A DNA stretch of 64,000 nucleotides from Gibbula magus (taxonomy: Eukaryota > Mollusca > Gastropoda > Trochida > Trochidae). Of the stretch, positions 39,401 through 49,496 are shown in pieces; positions within the stretch are counted from its first letter, which is position 1, and every line of letters begins with the position of its first letter. The stretch is from NCBI GenBank assembly GCA_936450465.1, contig OW388293.1, forward strand, positions 50,086,040 through 50,150,039, given 5' to 3'. A program made the translations under genes and the position numbers. The notes beneath the pieces are model-generated. The model saw only the letters and a list, made by a program, of their open reading frames with translations, was not told the origin of the DNA and did no database searches.

Positions 39401-42400
39401 CTCAATTTCTAATCTGGGATAATACAGGTGCACAAATTATTCCTTTGTCTGTGGATCCCAAATATCACAGGATATCAGGTGATCTTCGGCAAATGATCTA
39501 TCGTAAATAATAAAAGAGGACAGACATCCTCACAATACAACTTAATATTATAAAGTATATTGTTGTATTGCTCAGGTGAACATTGTTGACCCCCTGAAAC
39601 TAACCCAGGAGTTCAGTACCATCCTGGCCGACCGCATCACCGCCACCAACGTAGTGGCCACCTTCATCCTGCACAAACAGCTGTGAGTAGAACATCTATA
39701 GACAAATATAGTTAACCCTCGTCATGCTGATCGTTGAATAGATAGAAACAGCTAGTACGTTTGCATTTGAGTTCTTGAATAACAAATGACACCCCATAAC
39801 GCTCTCATTAATGGATTGGAAATACATAATTGGCAGCTCCTTGTTTAGCCGAAGAGAAGATTACAGGTGAACATGTTAATGAGATGTTTCTCAGTTTGCA
39901 ATAGGTTAAACTCTACACAGTTTTTATCAAAGTCATTAAAAAAATTAAAATGAAAGAGTGGTGAAATCATGCATCTTTTTGAAATATACATATGGCTTTG
40001 ATAACATCGACTATCATTTGGGGGTATTTTTTCAGCCGAGATAAGTTTATTGATAATCTCTGTTTCTTGATCTTTATGCAGGTACATCAACAATGTTGAT
40101 GAGACTAAGAGAGAAAGCCGAGCGGTGCGAGAGGTTGGAAATGTCACATGTGATACAGAGATCACGTTCGAGTACAGTGTCCGAGCGGAGAGAACGGAGA
40201 AACCTGCAGAAACAACAGCACAGCAACCGGGCCAGGAGGAAACTGGTAGGGACATGTTCTGAGGTTTATGTAAACTGAAGATTTAAGCTTTGCATTGAAA
40301 GGCTATATTTACATTCAGTTGGTAAACATCCATTATTCCTGAGCAGTTATCAGCTGCCGAAAAGAATAAGAAAAACTCTTCTGATAGCAGTGTGGGAAAT
40401 ACATTTTAGACTTTATGGTTTGAAAAATTAACCATCTTTTTGCAAAATGTGACAGAACCTTATAAAAAAATCCCGCAAACTATGCAAGCTGTTCTGGATA
40501 CTTTTGAGTGTGACCCCATCTGAAATGAAGCAACAATCGGCTGATGTGCAAACAGCTACGTATATCAGAATGTCTGTCATGAAGAAACCAATGGAGGGTT
40601 TTCAATTTCACATCTGTTCAAGACATCAATGGAGGGTATTTTAAGTTTTCATGTCTGCTGACTCCTCCAGGTCTCCAGAATTCTGTTTAAGAATTCGATA
40701 GTAGCTCTGGTATCAGTTGTAACCCATTTTTGAATCATTGTAATTGCTTTATATAACAAGTTCAAGAATCACTTCTACTGAGATGTAATATGCTGTTGCT
40801 TAAACTGGTGTCTCCTCTTTGGTATAGCAACTGATGTTGATGTTGTTACTAAGCAAATGTCTTATTCTCTGCTTGAAGTTTCAAGAGGACTGTAGTTACT
40901 GACATTCAAATGCAGATCTATTCAGCTAATGAAGATGTTGGGCAGTGCAGAGGTCAACAATTTCACTGAAACAGATTATTTCCTCATTTGCATTAATGAA
41001 TGCTTTGAATATCATGACTAATCCCTTTATGTTTCCAGCTGATGCGGGGGCAGGTCCCTCAACGTCTGCTGGAGCGGAGCAGACGTCAACATCTCCACCT
41101 GAGCAGACCCCAGCAGTTCCAAAGGAGCTTCCCTTCCAGCTCCAGATCTTCTACACAGACACAGAAGGGATGAAGGCACTCCGAGTCCTCACCAAGAAAC
41201 AGCCGGTCACTAACGACAGGAACCTCGCCGAACAGAGTAAGTTCAGAGTTTTATTTGAGAATTGTTAGCTAAGCATCAAACATTTTGGAAATCTGATTTC
41301 TGACATTAATATTTCAACGAGTTATGGATCAAGCATGATAACTACTGGTCAGTTTAGTGCAAAATGTATTTCAAACTTTGTTCAAGGAACAGGTTTAACG
41401 ATTTATCAAGATTACAGTAGTATAAAAGTTCATCAGGGAAAAACAATGTAAAATCTTATCATGCGAAGGTTATTGTAGCATTCATAGGCCTATCATACAG
41501 ACAACCTTGACAGTGCTTTCAAGGTTAGAGTGAAGCATTGAAATTGTTAGCATGATATCTCATAAAGGATCACTTGATTCTCTTTCAATTCAACAGTTTG
41601 CAGTAGTTTTTATGGTGACAGTGAGTCTTGAAAATAACCACACTCATAATATCAATACAATTGGACTACATCAGGTTTCACTTGACATTTAACTTTATAC
41701 TTACATTTATCTTAATTTGAATCAATAAAATCCGGCTGAGGATCTTTTCACCTCAGCGACAATTTTTGCTCAAATAATTCTTCTGCTCTCTGCAGGTGTA
41801 AACATGAACGTCCTGGGTATAAACGCAGCCCAGAACGCTGCTAACTACGCACTCCGAGGGGAGTACACTATGGCTCGCGGTGTAGCGCTCATGAATCAGA
41901 GGCTTGCCTGGAGACACGCGTGAGTTATGTCCCTTGCTTTAAAGACTGTGTTTGACACTATATAATACTGAAAAATACAACTACTTGTAAATAATGTTCA
42001 TTATCTTTAATCTTTATTCTACAAAACAAGAATAGTCCCTATTGAAAATGAAATATAGATAGATACCCAACTTATTCCTTATAGATACCGTAGTTATTAC
42101 CAGTGACTTGTCAAACAAGTGAAAGTAAGATCCGTTTACAAGTCATGATTTGTAATAAATATGAGTTTTGTAGTTAAATATAACACACAGTTAAAGAACA
42201 TGATTTGATTTAAACAAAATAGATTCTAAACGTTTATAAATTGTGTTGGAATACAGTTACCGGTATGTCTGTTGCATCAGAATGTGAAATGTAATTTGTG
42301 TGGAGGTATAATGCGGCACCAAAAATGATCTTTGATTTTAATGCTGAGACAAATCAAATTATGAATAATTAAGAGTAATCATCACCAAGGAAACAGCCAA

Positions 42401-44823
42401 TAGATGGGGCGCTAAGTTACGCCAAGTGTCTCATTCGCATATGTGTACCAGTAATAAGTATGTATTTTAATACTATTCTATTAATTTTTGTTGTCGCCAC
42501 TAATGGCTGCAATACTGCCCAAGCGGCGTTAAACAATAACTCACTCACTCACTCACTCACTCACTCACTCACTCACTCACTCACTCACTCACTCTATTAA
42601 TTTTACTGTTGTTTCTACAAAAGATTTTGATAATTTCAGACGATCTGATGAAGGAGAGAGTAGAGGAAAGAAAGGGGAGAAGAAAGCTTGGTACAGGAAA
42701 ATATTCAGCAAGATTCAGACCGTGGAGAACCACGTGACCAAAGCACAGCTGGTGAGTAGTACAGGGGAGATAACTCTGGCTGAGAGAGATTACAATTGTT
42801 AGCATGTACTTTATTATTGAAATGGTATTATCATTATTGATTCTATTTACATTTAATGCATACAGTCAGGCCTCGATAATCCGAACACTTCCATTTTTCA
42901 TCAAAAACGTACGGATAGTGAAATGTTCGGACTACTGAGTACTGAGGACGACTATAGAGATTAGTTTGGTTACATCTTCCTACCGTTCGGAAACTGCTAG
43001 ATTCGGATTATCGGTGGCCGGATTATCGCGGGTTGACTGTAGTGAATAAAAATAATCAGAGAAAAATTATGAAAATGATTTATGAAATTGTCAGGAATTT
43101 CTTCAAAAATTTAATGATCAACTTGCCTTCAATAAGTAAGAAGCTCACAAGTTTAATAATCATTTATACAATGATTGTTTGACTCTGGAATTTGATATTG
43201 TCCTTACACAACTTCAGCTTTGAAAATCTGTGCATGAAGCTTGTAATAGTGGGAACAAAAATACCTAACTGATATGACCTGTCATGTAACAGTTTCTATG
43301 TCATATTTGTCACCAGTCGGAGAGGTCGAGGTTTGGGACGACGTACAGCGATGAAGAAGATATTTCTGATGAGGAGGAAGCAGTGACAGCGTGTAAGAGC
43401 AAGAAGAAGAAAAAGGTAAAAATACATGTCAGAAGTTTGTTTTGATCTATTGACACAAATGGCTAGTCTTTTCACAGCCTCATGAAGGAGCTGTAGGCTC
43501 TGAAACTGGTTGAGAAATCCTGTTATCTTAGAAATACAGATATTTTGTGTTCATGGTATGGCATGAAAGATTTCTGTTTGAAAATATCACATCCACATTT
43601 AAAGATGCATGATTATCTTTGCATGATTGGTTCTAAAATGTACCAATTATTACAAAAGGTGGTAGTTTAGGTTATATCTTCTTACTCGACTTTCATATTC
43701 ACACTCAAATGCTTAATATATCAAATATATATATTACCTACGGGGTCAATCATATCAGGGTTCATATTTTTCATACGATGCCCTAGGGCAACATATCACT
43801 TTGTCATGGTGACGTGACATCATAAACAATGATATGACGTCACGTTTCGTCTATGACGTTGCGTTCTTAATGCGCGACGGCGGGTCGCCAGCCTATGGTT
43901 GAAAGTGGATTTTAGTGTGTTTTCATTAATTTCACGACTTCGGTAATAAACAGAATATTATATGAGTGTCTATGCCATACTGTGTTTACAACACTCCTGC
44001 CTGAATATCGGTATATCCCTCGCTCTCACTCGGGAAATACTAATATTCAGGCACTCGTGTCGTAAACATAGTATGACATAGACACTCAGCGAGCATTTTC
44101 AAAATGGATAGCCCCACTAATTGCGGCAGTGTTAAAATGGGTGAATTAAAATCATTATTAATAATCAATTGCAAGTGTGTATTGTCTCGATTTTATGCTC
44201 AATTGGTTCCGATATATAATGTACGTAGAGGTAATAAACTGTCATTCTCGAGAAAAATGCATTTCAGGTATCCTTTAAACATTGGGGCTGGAGTCACAAT
44301 TTGGGGTCCTTTTCACAAAGCAAGTCTCAGATTACAGCACGAGTAATTTGAATTTTACCATGCTCATGTAGATCATGTTACCATGACAACATGTGACGTG
44401 CATTTTCACGAACTGATACCCTTTGACTTTTCAATGGTAACCATCTGTACTCTACCAATAGCCCAACATGTTCTCTGACATTTACTAATGATATGACAAA
44501 CCATGCGCTGATATGCAAACAGAAACTATAATCGTTACAACTCGCGTTTCTTTTGCTGTTCAGTATATTACTTGAGAAGATTTTAGATCTTCAACCTAAG
44601 ATAATTATTCATGCAAATCCTGATGTGCTACAGAACCGATGGCTCTTTTCCATTACAAAGGAAGTTTGATAGATTTTCAGTTCATCTCTTCATCAAATTA
44701 GTTTTTTCTCCTCTTCAAGATGTCTCTTTTGTTGTTGAACAGAGTCGGGCCCGTACCTCTGAGATAGCGGACGACATGGCAAATGATGTTTACTGTCAAG
44801 CCCGCATCAGCAAATTCGACTGA
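30490..44823 (+). CDS. Sec23/24-type zinc finger and von Willebrand factor A protein ('circularly permutated Ras protein 1-like')
   Basis: Sixteen exons join in frame into 730 residues: 30490-30581, 34057-34169, 34502-34564, 34852-35039, 35391-35582, 37661-37876, 37999-38150, 38363-38569, 39234-39318, 39576-39682, 40082-40245, 41039-41236, 41796-41919, 42640-42751, 43317-43415 and 44743-44823. Every junction is GT-AG and phases agree. In order: an acidic then Pro/Lys/Arg-rich N terminus; a CxxC...CxxC zinc finger (C132, C135, C156, C159) like that of Sec23/Sec24; a vWA domain from about residue 200 to 470 with a full MIDAS (D206-I-S208-G-S210, T346, D372); a Ser/Thr/Pro linker (about 526-560); and a helical, charged tail with a Lys run. 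From memory, animal proteins of this layout are named 'circularly permutated Ras protein 1-like', though I see no Ras G-domain. Function is unknown; metal-dependent protein binding is inferred from the MIDAS. Introns hold many transposons. Confidence 0.9.
31486..33361 (-). mobile_element. Inner element carrying the transposase, bounded by TTAA
   Basis: TTAA stands at both borders (31482-31485 and 33362-33365), as left by TTAA-specific (piggyBac-like) insertion. The right border has the end CCCTTAACTTGCGAATCC, shared with the element at 53059. The left border lacks it, so that end is divergent or lost. The encoded transposase is IS630-like, which does not match a piggyBac end. Either the element is composite or the end belongs to a mobilised non-autonomous piece. 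Confidence 0.45.
31704..33008 (-). CDS. IS630/Tc1-type DDE transposase, third catalytic residue apparently lost
   Basis: An uninterrupted 434-residue frame. An N-terminal helix-turn-helix-like part (about 1-130) is followed by a DDE_3-type catalytic core: YLDETWV (D173), IVMDNASYD (D265) and LPPYHCDLNPIWG (339-350). Family members normally read LNPIE followed by one or two hydrophobic residues and W at the last position, so the expected Glu and its neighbours look deleted here in frame. The frame is otherwise intact, with an acidic Ser/Glu tail. It lies antisense in intron 1 of the vWA gene, inside a nested transposon (30776-33751). It is probably inactive in cutting but could still bind DNA. 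An alternative is that a nearby acid (D344) serves. Confidence 0.8.
   Translation of the reverse strand: MKFTDDLEKLVYRVYNFFKAEGERGRSIFSLCKYWKRSAKALGITEGKLLYILQKQNETDTTTSGAISKIIKVKKVDSFQKEIIRNTIRRLFSQNKFISLRILKSYLKKEHALIVSKHCLWKLLHSFGYCYKKISGESRHVLCERKDVVSLRNNYLRTIKKKRGEGYEIVYLDETWVNACHTACQWVSTDAKTSRKLPLGKGERLIILHAGCESKGFLPECDLVFRSKSKDNRDYHREMNGTVFLEWTETQLIPALPKKSLIVMDNASYDSVQDPDTKVPTSNSRKGDMITWLQANNVPFPTKAAKPVLYNVIKLNKTKPVYKVAKLLHTHGHDVLRLPPYHCDLNPIWGIVKGDVGRKNETFKLSDVKNIVIESLASITQEVWARCVAKVVNDVESAYWRRDGLHHATVTPIVISVDSDVSDRSDSEYSSEEF
35718..35955 (+). repeat. tRNA-derived SINE, 5' part
   Basis: The head is tRNA-like: an A-box-like 'tagcacagtgattagtgcg' and a B box 'ggttcgaatcc'. It lies in intron 5 of the vWA gene. 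The body continues after an inserted hAT element, at 37336-37399. Confidence 0.8.
35956..37327. mobile_element. Non-autonomous hAT element inserted in a SINE
   Basis: Ends CAGGGATGCAGA in inverted orientation are flanked by a perfect 8-bp duplication CTAGCAGC (35948-35955 and 37328-37335). It is 1372 bp and has no transposase frame. Removing it restores one continuous SINE. Confidence 0.85.
37336..37399 (+). repeat. tRNA-derived SINE, 3' part
   Basis: This is the remainder of the SINE that begins at 35718. It ends in the family tail 'aaagcggcgttaaacccc' and a short tcacc repeat. Confidence 0.75.
38880..39225 (-). mobile_element. Fold-back repeat in vWA gene intron 8
   Basis: The main 200 bp match 43752-43960 in inverse orientation ('aaaatccactttcaaccata', 'atgttgccctagggcatcgt'), with two TGACGTCA motifs. 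It ends a few bases before the exon 9 acceptor. Confidence 0.75.
42484..42594 (+). repeat. SINE-like tail followed by (CACT)n microsatellite
   Basis: 'gccactaatggctgcaatac' and 'aagcggcgttaaacaataac' are followed by about 14 copies of actc (42537-42594). It lies in intron 13 of the vWA gene. A reverse copy of the tail is at 61508-61566. Confidence 0.7.
42863..43039 (+). mobile_element. Pogo-like MITE, copy 3, in vWA gene intron 14
   Basis: Flanked by TA at 42861-42862 and 43040-43041. The inverted ends CAGTCA..CTCGATAATCCG resemble pogo/Tigger termini. Confidence 0.85.
43741..44095 (+). mobile_element. Fold-back repeat in vWA gene intron 15
   Basis: The inverse partner of 38880-39225, with 'atatgacgtcacg' and a terminal hairpin formed by 'tgtgtttacaacactcctgc' and 'ggcactcgtgtcgtaaacat'. 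A diverged third copy is at 10310-10560. Confidence 0.75.
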
Positions 44824-46680
44824 ATATAAAAAGGAAGGAAGTTCGTAATAAGCATCATGTTTCCAAATGCAAAGTATTACAACACTCACGACCAAGGCTT
44901 CAGATAATCTGATGACGGATGTTTTTGACTGAATATACCCGGTACAGATGAACATTAATTGCTTGTTGTCAAAATTGGTGTTTTCAGATGGCTGAATGCA
45001 AAGTTTCACTGCAACCACGCATGTGCATAAAATGCAAATGATGTGGAGACGGATGAAGAAAAGCTAAATCTTTGTGATTAGACATTATCAAAAGGCTCAA
45101 AACGGCGTGTTTGAGATTGCTGATGCAGAACATTTGTTAAAACGACAAAATGAAAAGCAAAATTGTTTCTGCATTACAAATAAAAGATACAAGATCAATG
45201 GTATTCAATACTGGATAGTTTTAAAAGGCTTAATGAAATTCTTCATCTTCGTTTATTGTTGTCATAATACACGTTTTAAAGGTCCTCCATAACAAACATT
45301 TTTAGCATCCAGTTTGAAGATTGCAGTCACGGCTACTTCTGCTGAAACAATGGTTGAAAACATTTGCTTCTCGTTATTTTTTCTTAATGTTTAGGCTTTT
45401 ATCAAAAGTCCTAACCACAAAGTTTGCTATATTTTAGGACACTTCTATGTCCAACATACTTGCTAATCTTCAAGTCACTTTGACACACATAATTTGATGT
45501 TTTTACATTATTTATCTCATTTAACAGATATTGTTATATGTAAATCGACTTATGTAATACATTTTGTTCATATGCTATGTTGTTATTTTTTATTATTACA
45601 GTGGATAACTTCATAACAATATGATTATGAAACAATTAGAGATATTTGACATGTTGTGTAATATCCTGTCTTTGCTTTCCCAAATATAAGATTTATATTT
45701 TCATGGGTTTATTTTCACTTCAAGATGAGCTATATATGGCGCTCGAACAAAAATGTCATATATTAGTTATTATTCTTATTTTTAAAAAAATCAAATTTGT
45801 TTCAATGTGTATTTGTACAAGGTTTTATCACTCATCAAAGATATTCCTGATATCATTCTAAATGTTATATCATCATGTGACATCAGTCTAATATTAAATG
45901 ACTTTGAATATGATGTCATTCTAATGGTATGACATCAACTGCGATGTCAGTCCAAGAAAATGCTATTTTACTCAATAGAATAAATTTGGTATCATAACTC
46001 ATGATTGTTGAGTTTAGCCTTGAAATATATTAATCCAACAATGTCTAAACGTCTTTCCTCTCTTAGTATTAGGACCTCACCAGCTGGTCAAGAAAGAATC
46101 ACTGCTTAACATTTGTAAATATTCAATTCTAAAATTCAAATTGCATTCTATGTTTGTGCATAATTATTTGAATTCATTTACGGTTTATTATATTTTTAAA
46201 CTATTCATTTTAAATGATAATATAAAATAATAATTTTACAATGATTCACATATGTTTTGAATATATAATAGTGTGTAATTACTTTGGTGATGATTTAGAG
46301 GAAGATATAATTGTTGATTTTATATTGTTACTTTTATATGATTTGTTTTATATTTTGTATTAAATGTAATGTAAGGGTTGTTGAAAGGTTGTTCAAATTG
46401 TCGTGTATGTTGATATTTTTGTCTATTTTTTCTACGAACGGAAGTTATCACCACGTTGAGAAAGATAGCACTTCCTTTGTTTTTTTGTGCAGAAAGAAAT
46501 GTGAAAATAAAGATGTAATGATCTTTATTTGAAGCGACGAGTGGTTTAAAAATTTTCATTATTGAACTATGTAATTCAAGATGAGTATGTGTTTATGATA
46601 TTGTGCGATATTTTCAGCTTCTTATATAAGTTGTCACTTTATCCTGCTTGATGAATAAAGCTGTTTGCCCTGTTACACAG
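44824..46680 (+). other. Probable 3' UTR of the vWA gene
   Basis: AT-rich sequence follows the stop at 44823. It contains no convincing ORF or repeat boundary. A well-placed AATAAA at 46654-46659 is followed by a T/G-rich stretch. Transcript length is inferred, and earlier signals (around 45970 and 46505) are possible. Confidence 0.4.
46654..46659 (+). terminator. Candidate poly(A) signal of the vWA gene
   Basis: AATAAA in 'gatgaataaagctgtttg', just before the MITE at 46696. It implies a 1.85 kb 3' UTR. Confidence 0.35.
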
Positions 46681-46695
46681 TCATTGTTTAATATA

Positions 46696-47184
46696 CAGTC
46701 ACTGGACATAAATATTCGTCACTTGACGTTATTTCCATAGACTTGCATGTTATTTTTGTGTAGCCTAAATAATTGTCATGAATTTTATTTTTATCGTATA
46801 CTATTGAAATTGTCTACACTTGTGAAGAATCATCTTGGCTACAATCTCATAATTTAAACTTAATTTTCCATTGGTTATCGAAAGAATGACAGCAATTTGA
46901 TTACCATATATACATAAAAGTGATAACGTTTAACATGGCCGTCGATGGGAAACGTTTTTATTTTATGTACATCAGTAGCTATTTCTAATTCCATTTATTA
47001 AATATTAGTCCGGAAAATTAACTGAAATTATGTACTTCAAGCTGTGATGATTTCAATTCAACCTGAAAAGTTTTACAACGATCCATTCAAAACTCATCTC
47101 AAGAAAATTATTTAAGCTACACTAAAATAACATGCAAATCTATGGAAATAACGTCAAGTGACGAATATTTATGTCCAGTGACTG
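46696..47184. mobile_element. Tc1/mariner-like MITE between the converging genes
   Basis: TA flanks (46694-46695 and 47185-47186). About 90-bp inverted ends start CAGTCACTGGACATAAATAT. It is 489 bp with no coding capacity. Confidence 0.85.
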
Positions 47185-47257
47185 TAGAACCACTTTGTAA
47201 GTAACACACCAAAAATACTTTGAATCCTGGTGTGATGTCAAAAGTAAAAAGACCTGG

Positions 47258-47351
47258 ACCCATATTTTCGAAGCTCTCTTAGCGCTAGTGCCATACATTA
47301 ACATTGACTAACAACTATCTTAGCACTAACACAGCTTCGAAAATATGGGTC
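47258..47351. mobile_element. 94-bp palindromic MITE
   Basis: Inverted ends acccatattttcgaagct. Almost the whole element folds on itself. It lies between the 3' ends of the vWA gene and PEX7. Confidence 0.65.
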
Positions 47352-47589
47352 ATTGCACAAAGCAACCTCAGTGCCATCTTTTAATACTGGACTGAGGGTA
47401 CCGGAGTGGCCTTAGCGTTTCGTGCAAGGGGACCCTGGATCATTATACTATGTTGTGTCCCTGAGCAAAGCACTTCATCCTCATTGAAAGTACAATATCT
47501 TCAGACTAATAATATATTAATAACAAGTGGTTGTCACTAAGGTGACACGATCCCTCGCCGCAAAATAATACTTCAAAATTGAAAAATAA

Positions 47590-48118
47590 TGTCAAAATCG
47601 ACTGTCAAACATGTCTGAAAAGTCAAAGCTCCACTGTGACCTTGACAATAATGTCAAGGTCACCAAAATCATAAAAATCATTAAAATCACCTAGGAGGTG
47701 CTTTGCCTTGTGTAAGAAATGATGGAATTCCAGTGAATGGTTCTTGAGATATCCCGCTGACAAGCTTTACATGTACATTAACATGTGGAAAAATTAAAAG
47801 TTCCGCTGTGATCTTGAAAATAATGTCAAGGTCACCAAAATCTAATCAGCCCTTTGTCTTTCCTTGGAGAAGCTATGTGTAAAATATGAAGAGAATCCAG
47901 TGAATGGTTCTTGTGATATCCAGCTGACAAGGGTAAAATGACAAAGTCTCGTTGTGACCTTGAAATGAAGGTCAAGTTCACAAAACTCTGTAGGAACATT
48001 ACTCTTCCTATGATGAACCCATATGCAAAATATGAAAAGAATCTAGTGAATAGTATTTGAGTTATTCCATTTTGTACGGACAGACGCAACCGAATACTAT
48101 ATCCCCCGGCGCGGCGGG
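47590..48118. repeat. Tandem blocks with 'aatgtcaaggtcacc'
   Basis: Three diverged units ('gtgaccttgacaataatgtc', 'aggtcaccaaaatc') end in the GC hairpin 'cccccggcgcggcggggg', like the repeat at 129. Confidence 0.5.
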
Positions 48119-48119
48119 G

Positions 48120-48300
48120 GATAATAATAACACTTTATTGTCCTCATTACAATGTAAATTCGGAAATTTGTTTTGTACCATTGGTACCCAGCAGCCACAG
48201 TGCATCGCCAGTTCATGCGTTGTTCTATATAATGCTGAGTGTCAAGCAAGGAAGCAACAACTCCCATCTTTTAACGTCTTTTGGTATGATGAGTGACCAG
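48120..48300 (-). repeat. Copy of the second SINE family, head missing
   Basis: The minus strand shows 'agacgttaaaagatgggagt', 'cttgacactcagcattat' and the 'gaggacaataaagtgttatt' end of the SINE at 15085. Confidence 0.75.
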
Positions 48301-48586
48301 TGCCTTGTACTGGCGTTAAAATGATCATTATTATTGTGATGTTAAAGGAGGCACTTGATACCCTGTCTAAAAAACAACATGCAGATCCAACTAAGCGCAG
48401 AGAAGGGGAATAATTAAAAGGAGGACAATTCAGCATCATTACATGGAGCCTTCTACAGGAGGTGCAACATTTTGTAGTTGGGACCTTTTTTCGGGGTTAG
48501 ACCCCTTCATCAGACTTGGAAACCATGTGGAGCATCAGTATTGAATTTGGTATTTTATGAATAAGACAACATGAATTAGGTAATTA

Positions 48587-48592
48587 TTTATT
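48587..48592 (-). terminator. Candidate PEX7 poly(A) signal
   Basis: AATAAA on the minus strand, about 0.9 kb past the PEX7 stop. It is the first clear signal I see in that stretch; the choice is inferred. Confidence 0.3.
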
Positions 48593-48971
48593 TTCAAAAA
48601 TCAGGTTTCATGATAATAACAAATGATTGCAACGCCCATGTTAATACATTAGTATTTCCTGAGAAAGATTTCTTTAACACCTGGAAATTTTATAAACTCA
48701 GTTTAAATTAAAACATAACACCAGTGTATGAAATAAGCTTGATAAGTAACCAGCCCAGGACCGTTATTTGTAAATTTAAATGGCAAAATTAACAAAAACC
48801 TCTCCCAAGTTACCAGCCCAGATCCAAAAGTACAGGTAACTAGGTTGTGGACGGGGCTTATTTCATACTCTGATAACACACAATCTATAATATGTACTAT
48901 TTTGACATGAACAGTGATGGTGTGTGATAAATAAAAGATCCCCTATAAAATGTAGAATAATCAAGATATTG

Positions 48972-49070
48972 AGTGAGTGAGTTGTTGTTTTACGCCGCTT
49001 TCAAGAGTATTTCACTTATATCGCGGCTGCTAGTATTACGGCAGGGCGAAAGCCCGCAACGCCATGTGGT
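48972..49070 (-). repeat. Truncated SINE tail
   Basis: The last 100 bp of the SINE family: 'gagtgagtgagttgttg', then 'acgccgctttcaagagtatt', up to 'aacgccatgtggt'. Confidence 0.7.
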
Positions 49071-49496
49071 CAAGATATTGAAGAATAAAATTATTTCATA
49101 ACATTTTGTCACAATTACAAATACTCACAATTATGATGAACATGAAAGATGACTTGGATTTGTTTGCAATAACTAAATGCAGATGGACAATCCTGATATT
49201 TGAATCATTCAATCAACAAATTTTGAAAACATTTATCAATGTTATTATCACATTCATGATCACTCTGTGTGAACCAATTAAAAGTATCACAGAATTTCAA
49301 ATGTACAAAGATAACATCAAACTTCATTCATTCCAACTTAGCAAATTTATTGTAAGAATAGGAAGATTTTCTGGATAACAACGTTAATGTGAAAATTCAC
49401 AACATTTTGGAAATCTTCCTGTTCTTATGTATGTCACTTCTAATGTTATCACACAATATCTAATTCTTTATACCCTTAAAGCTTGATATGTTCAGT

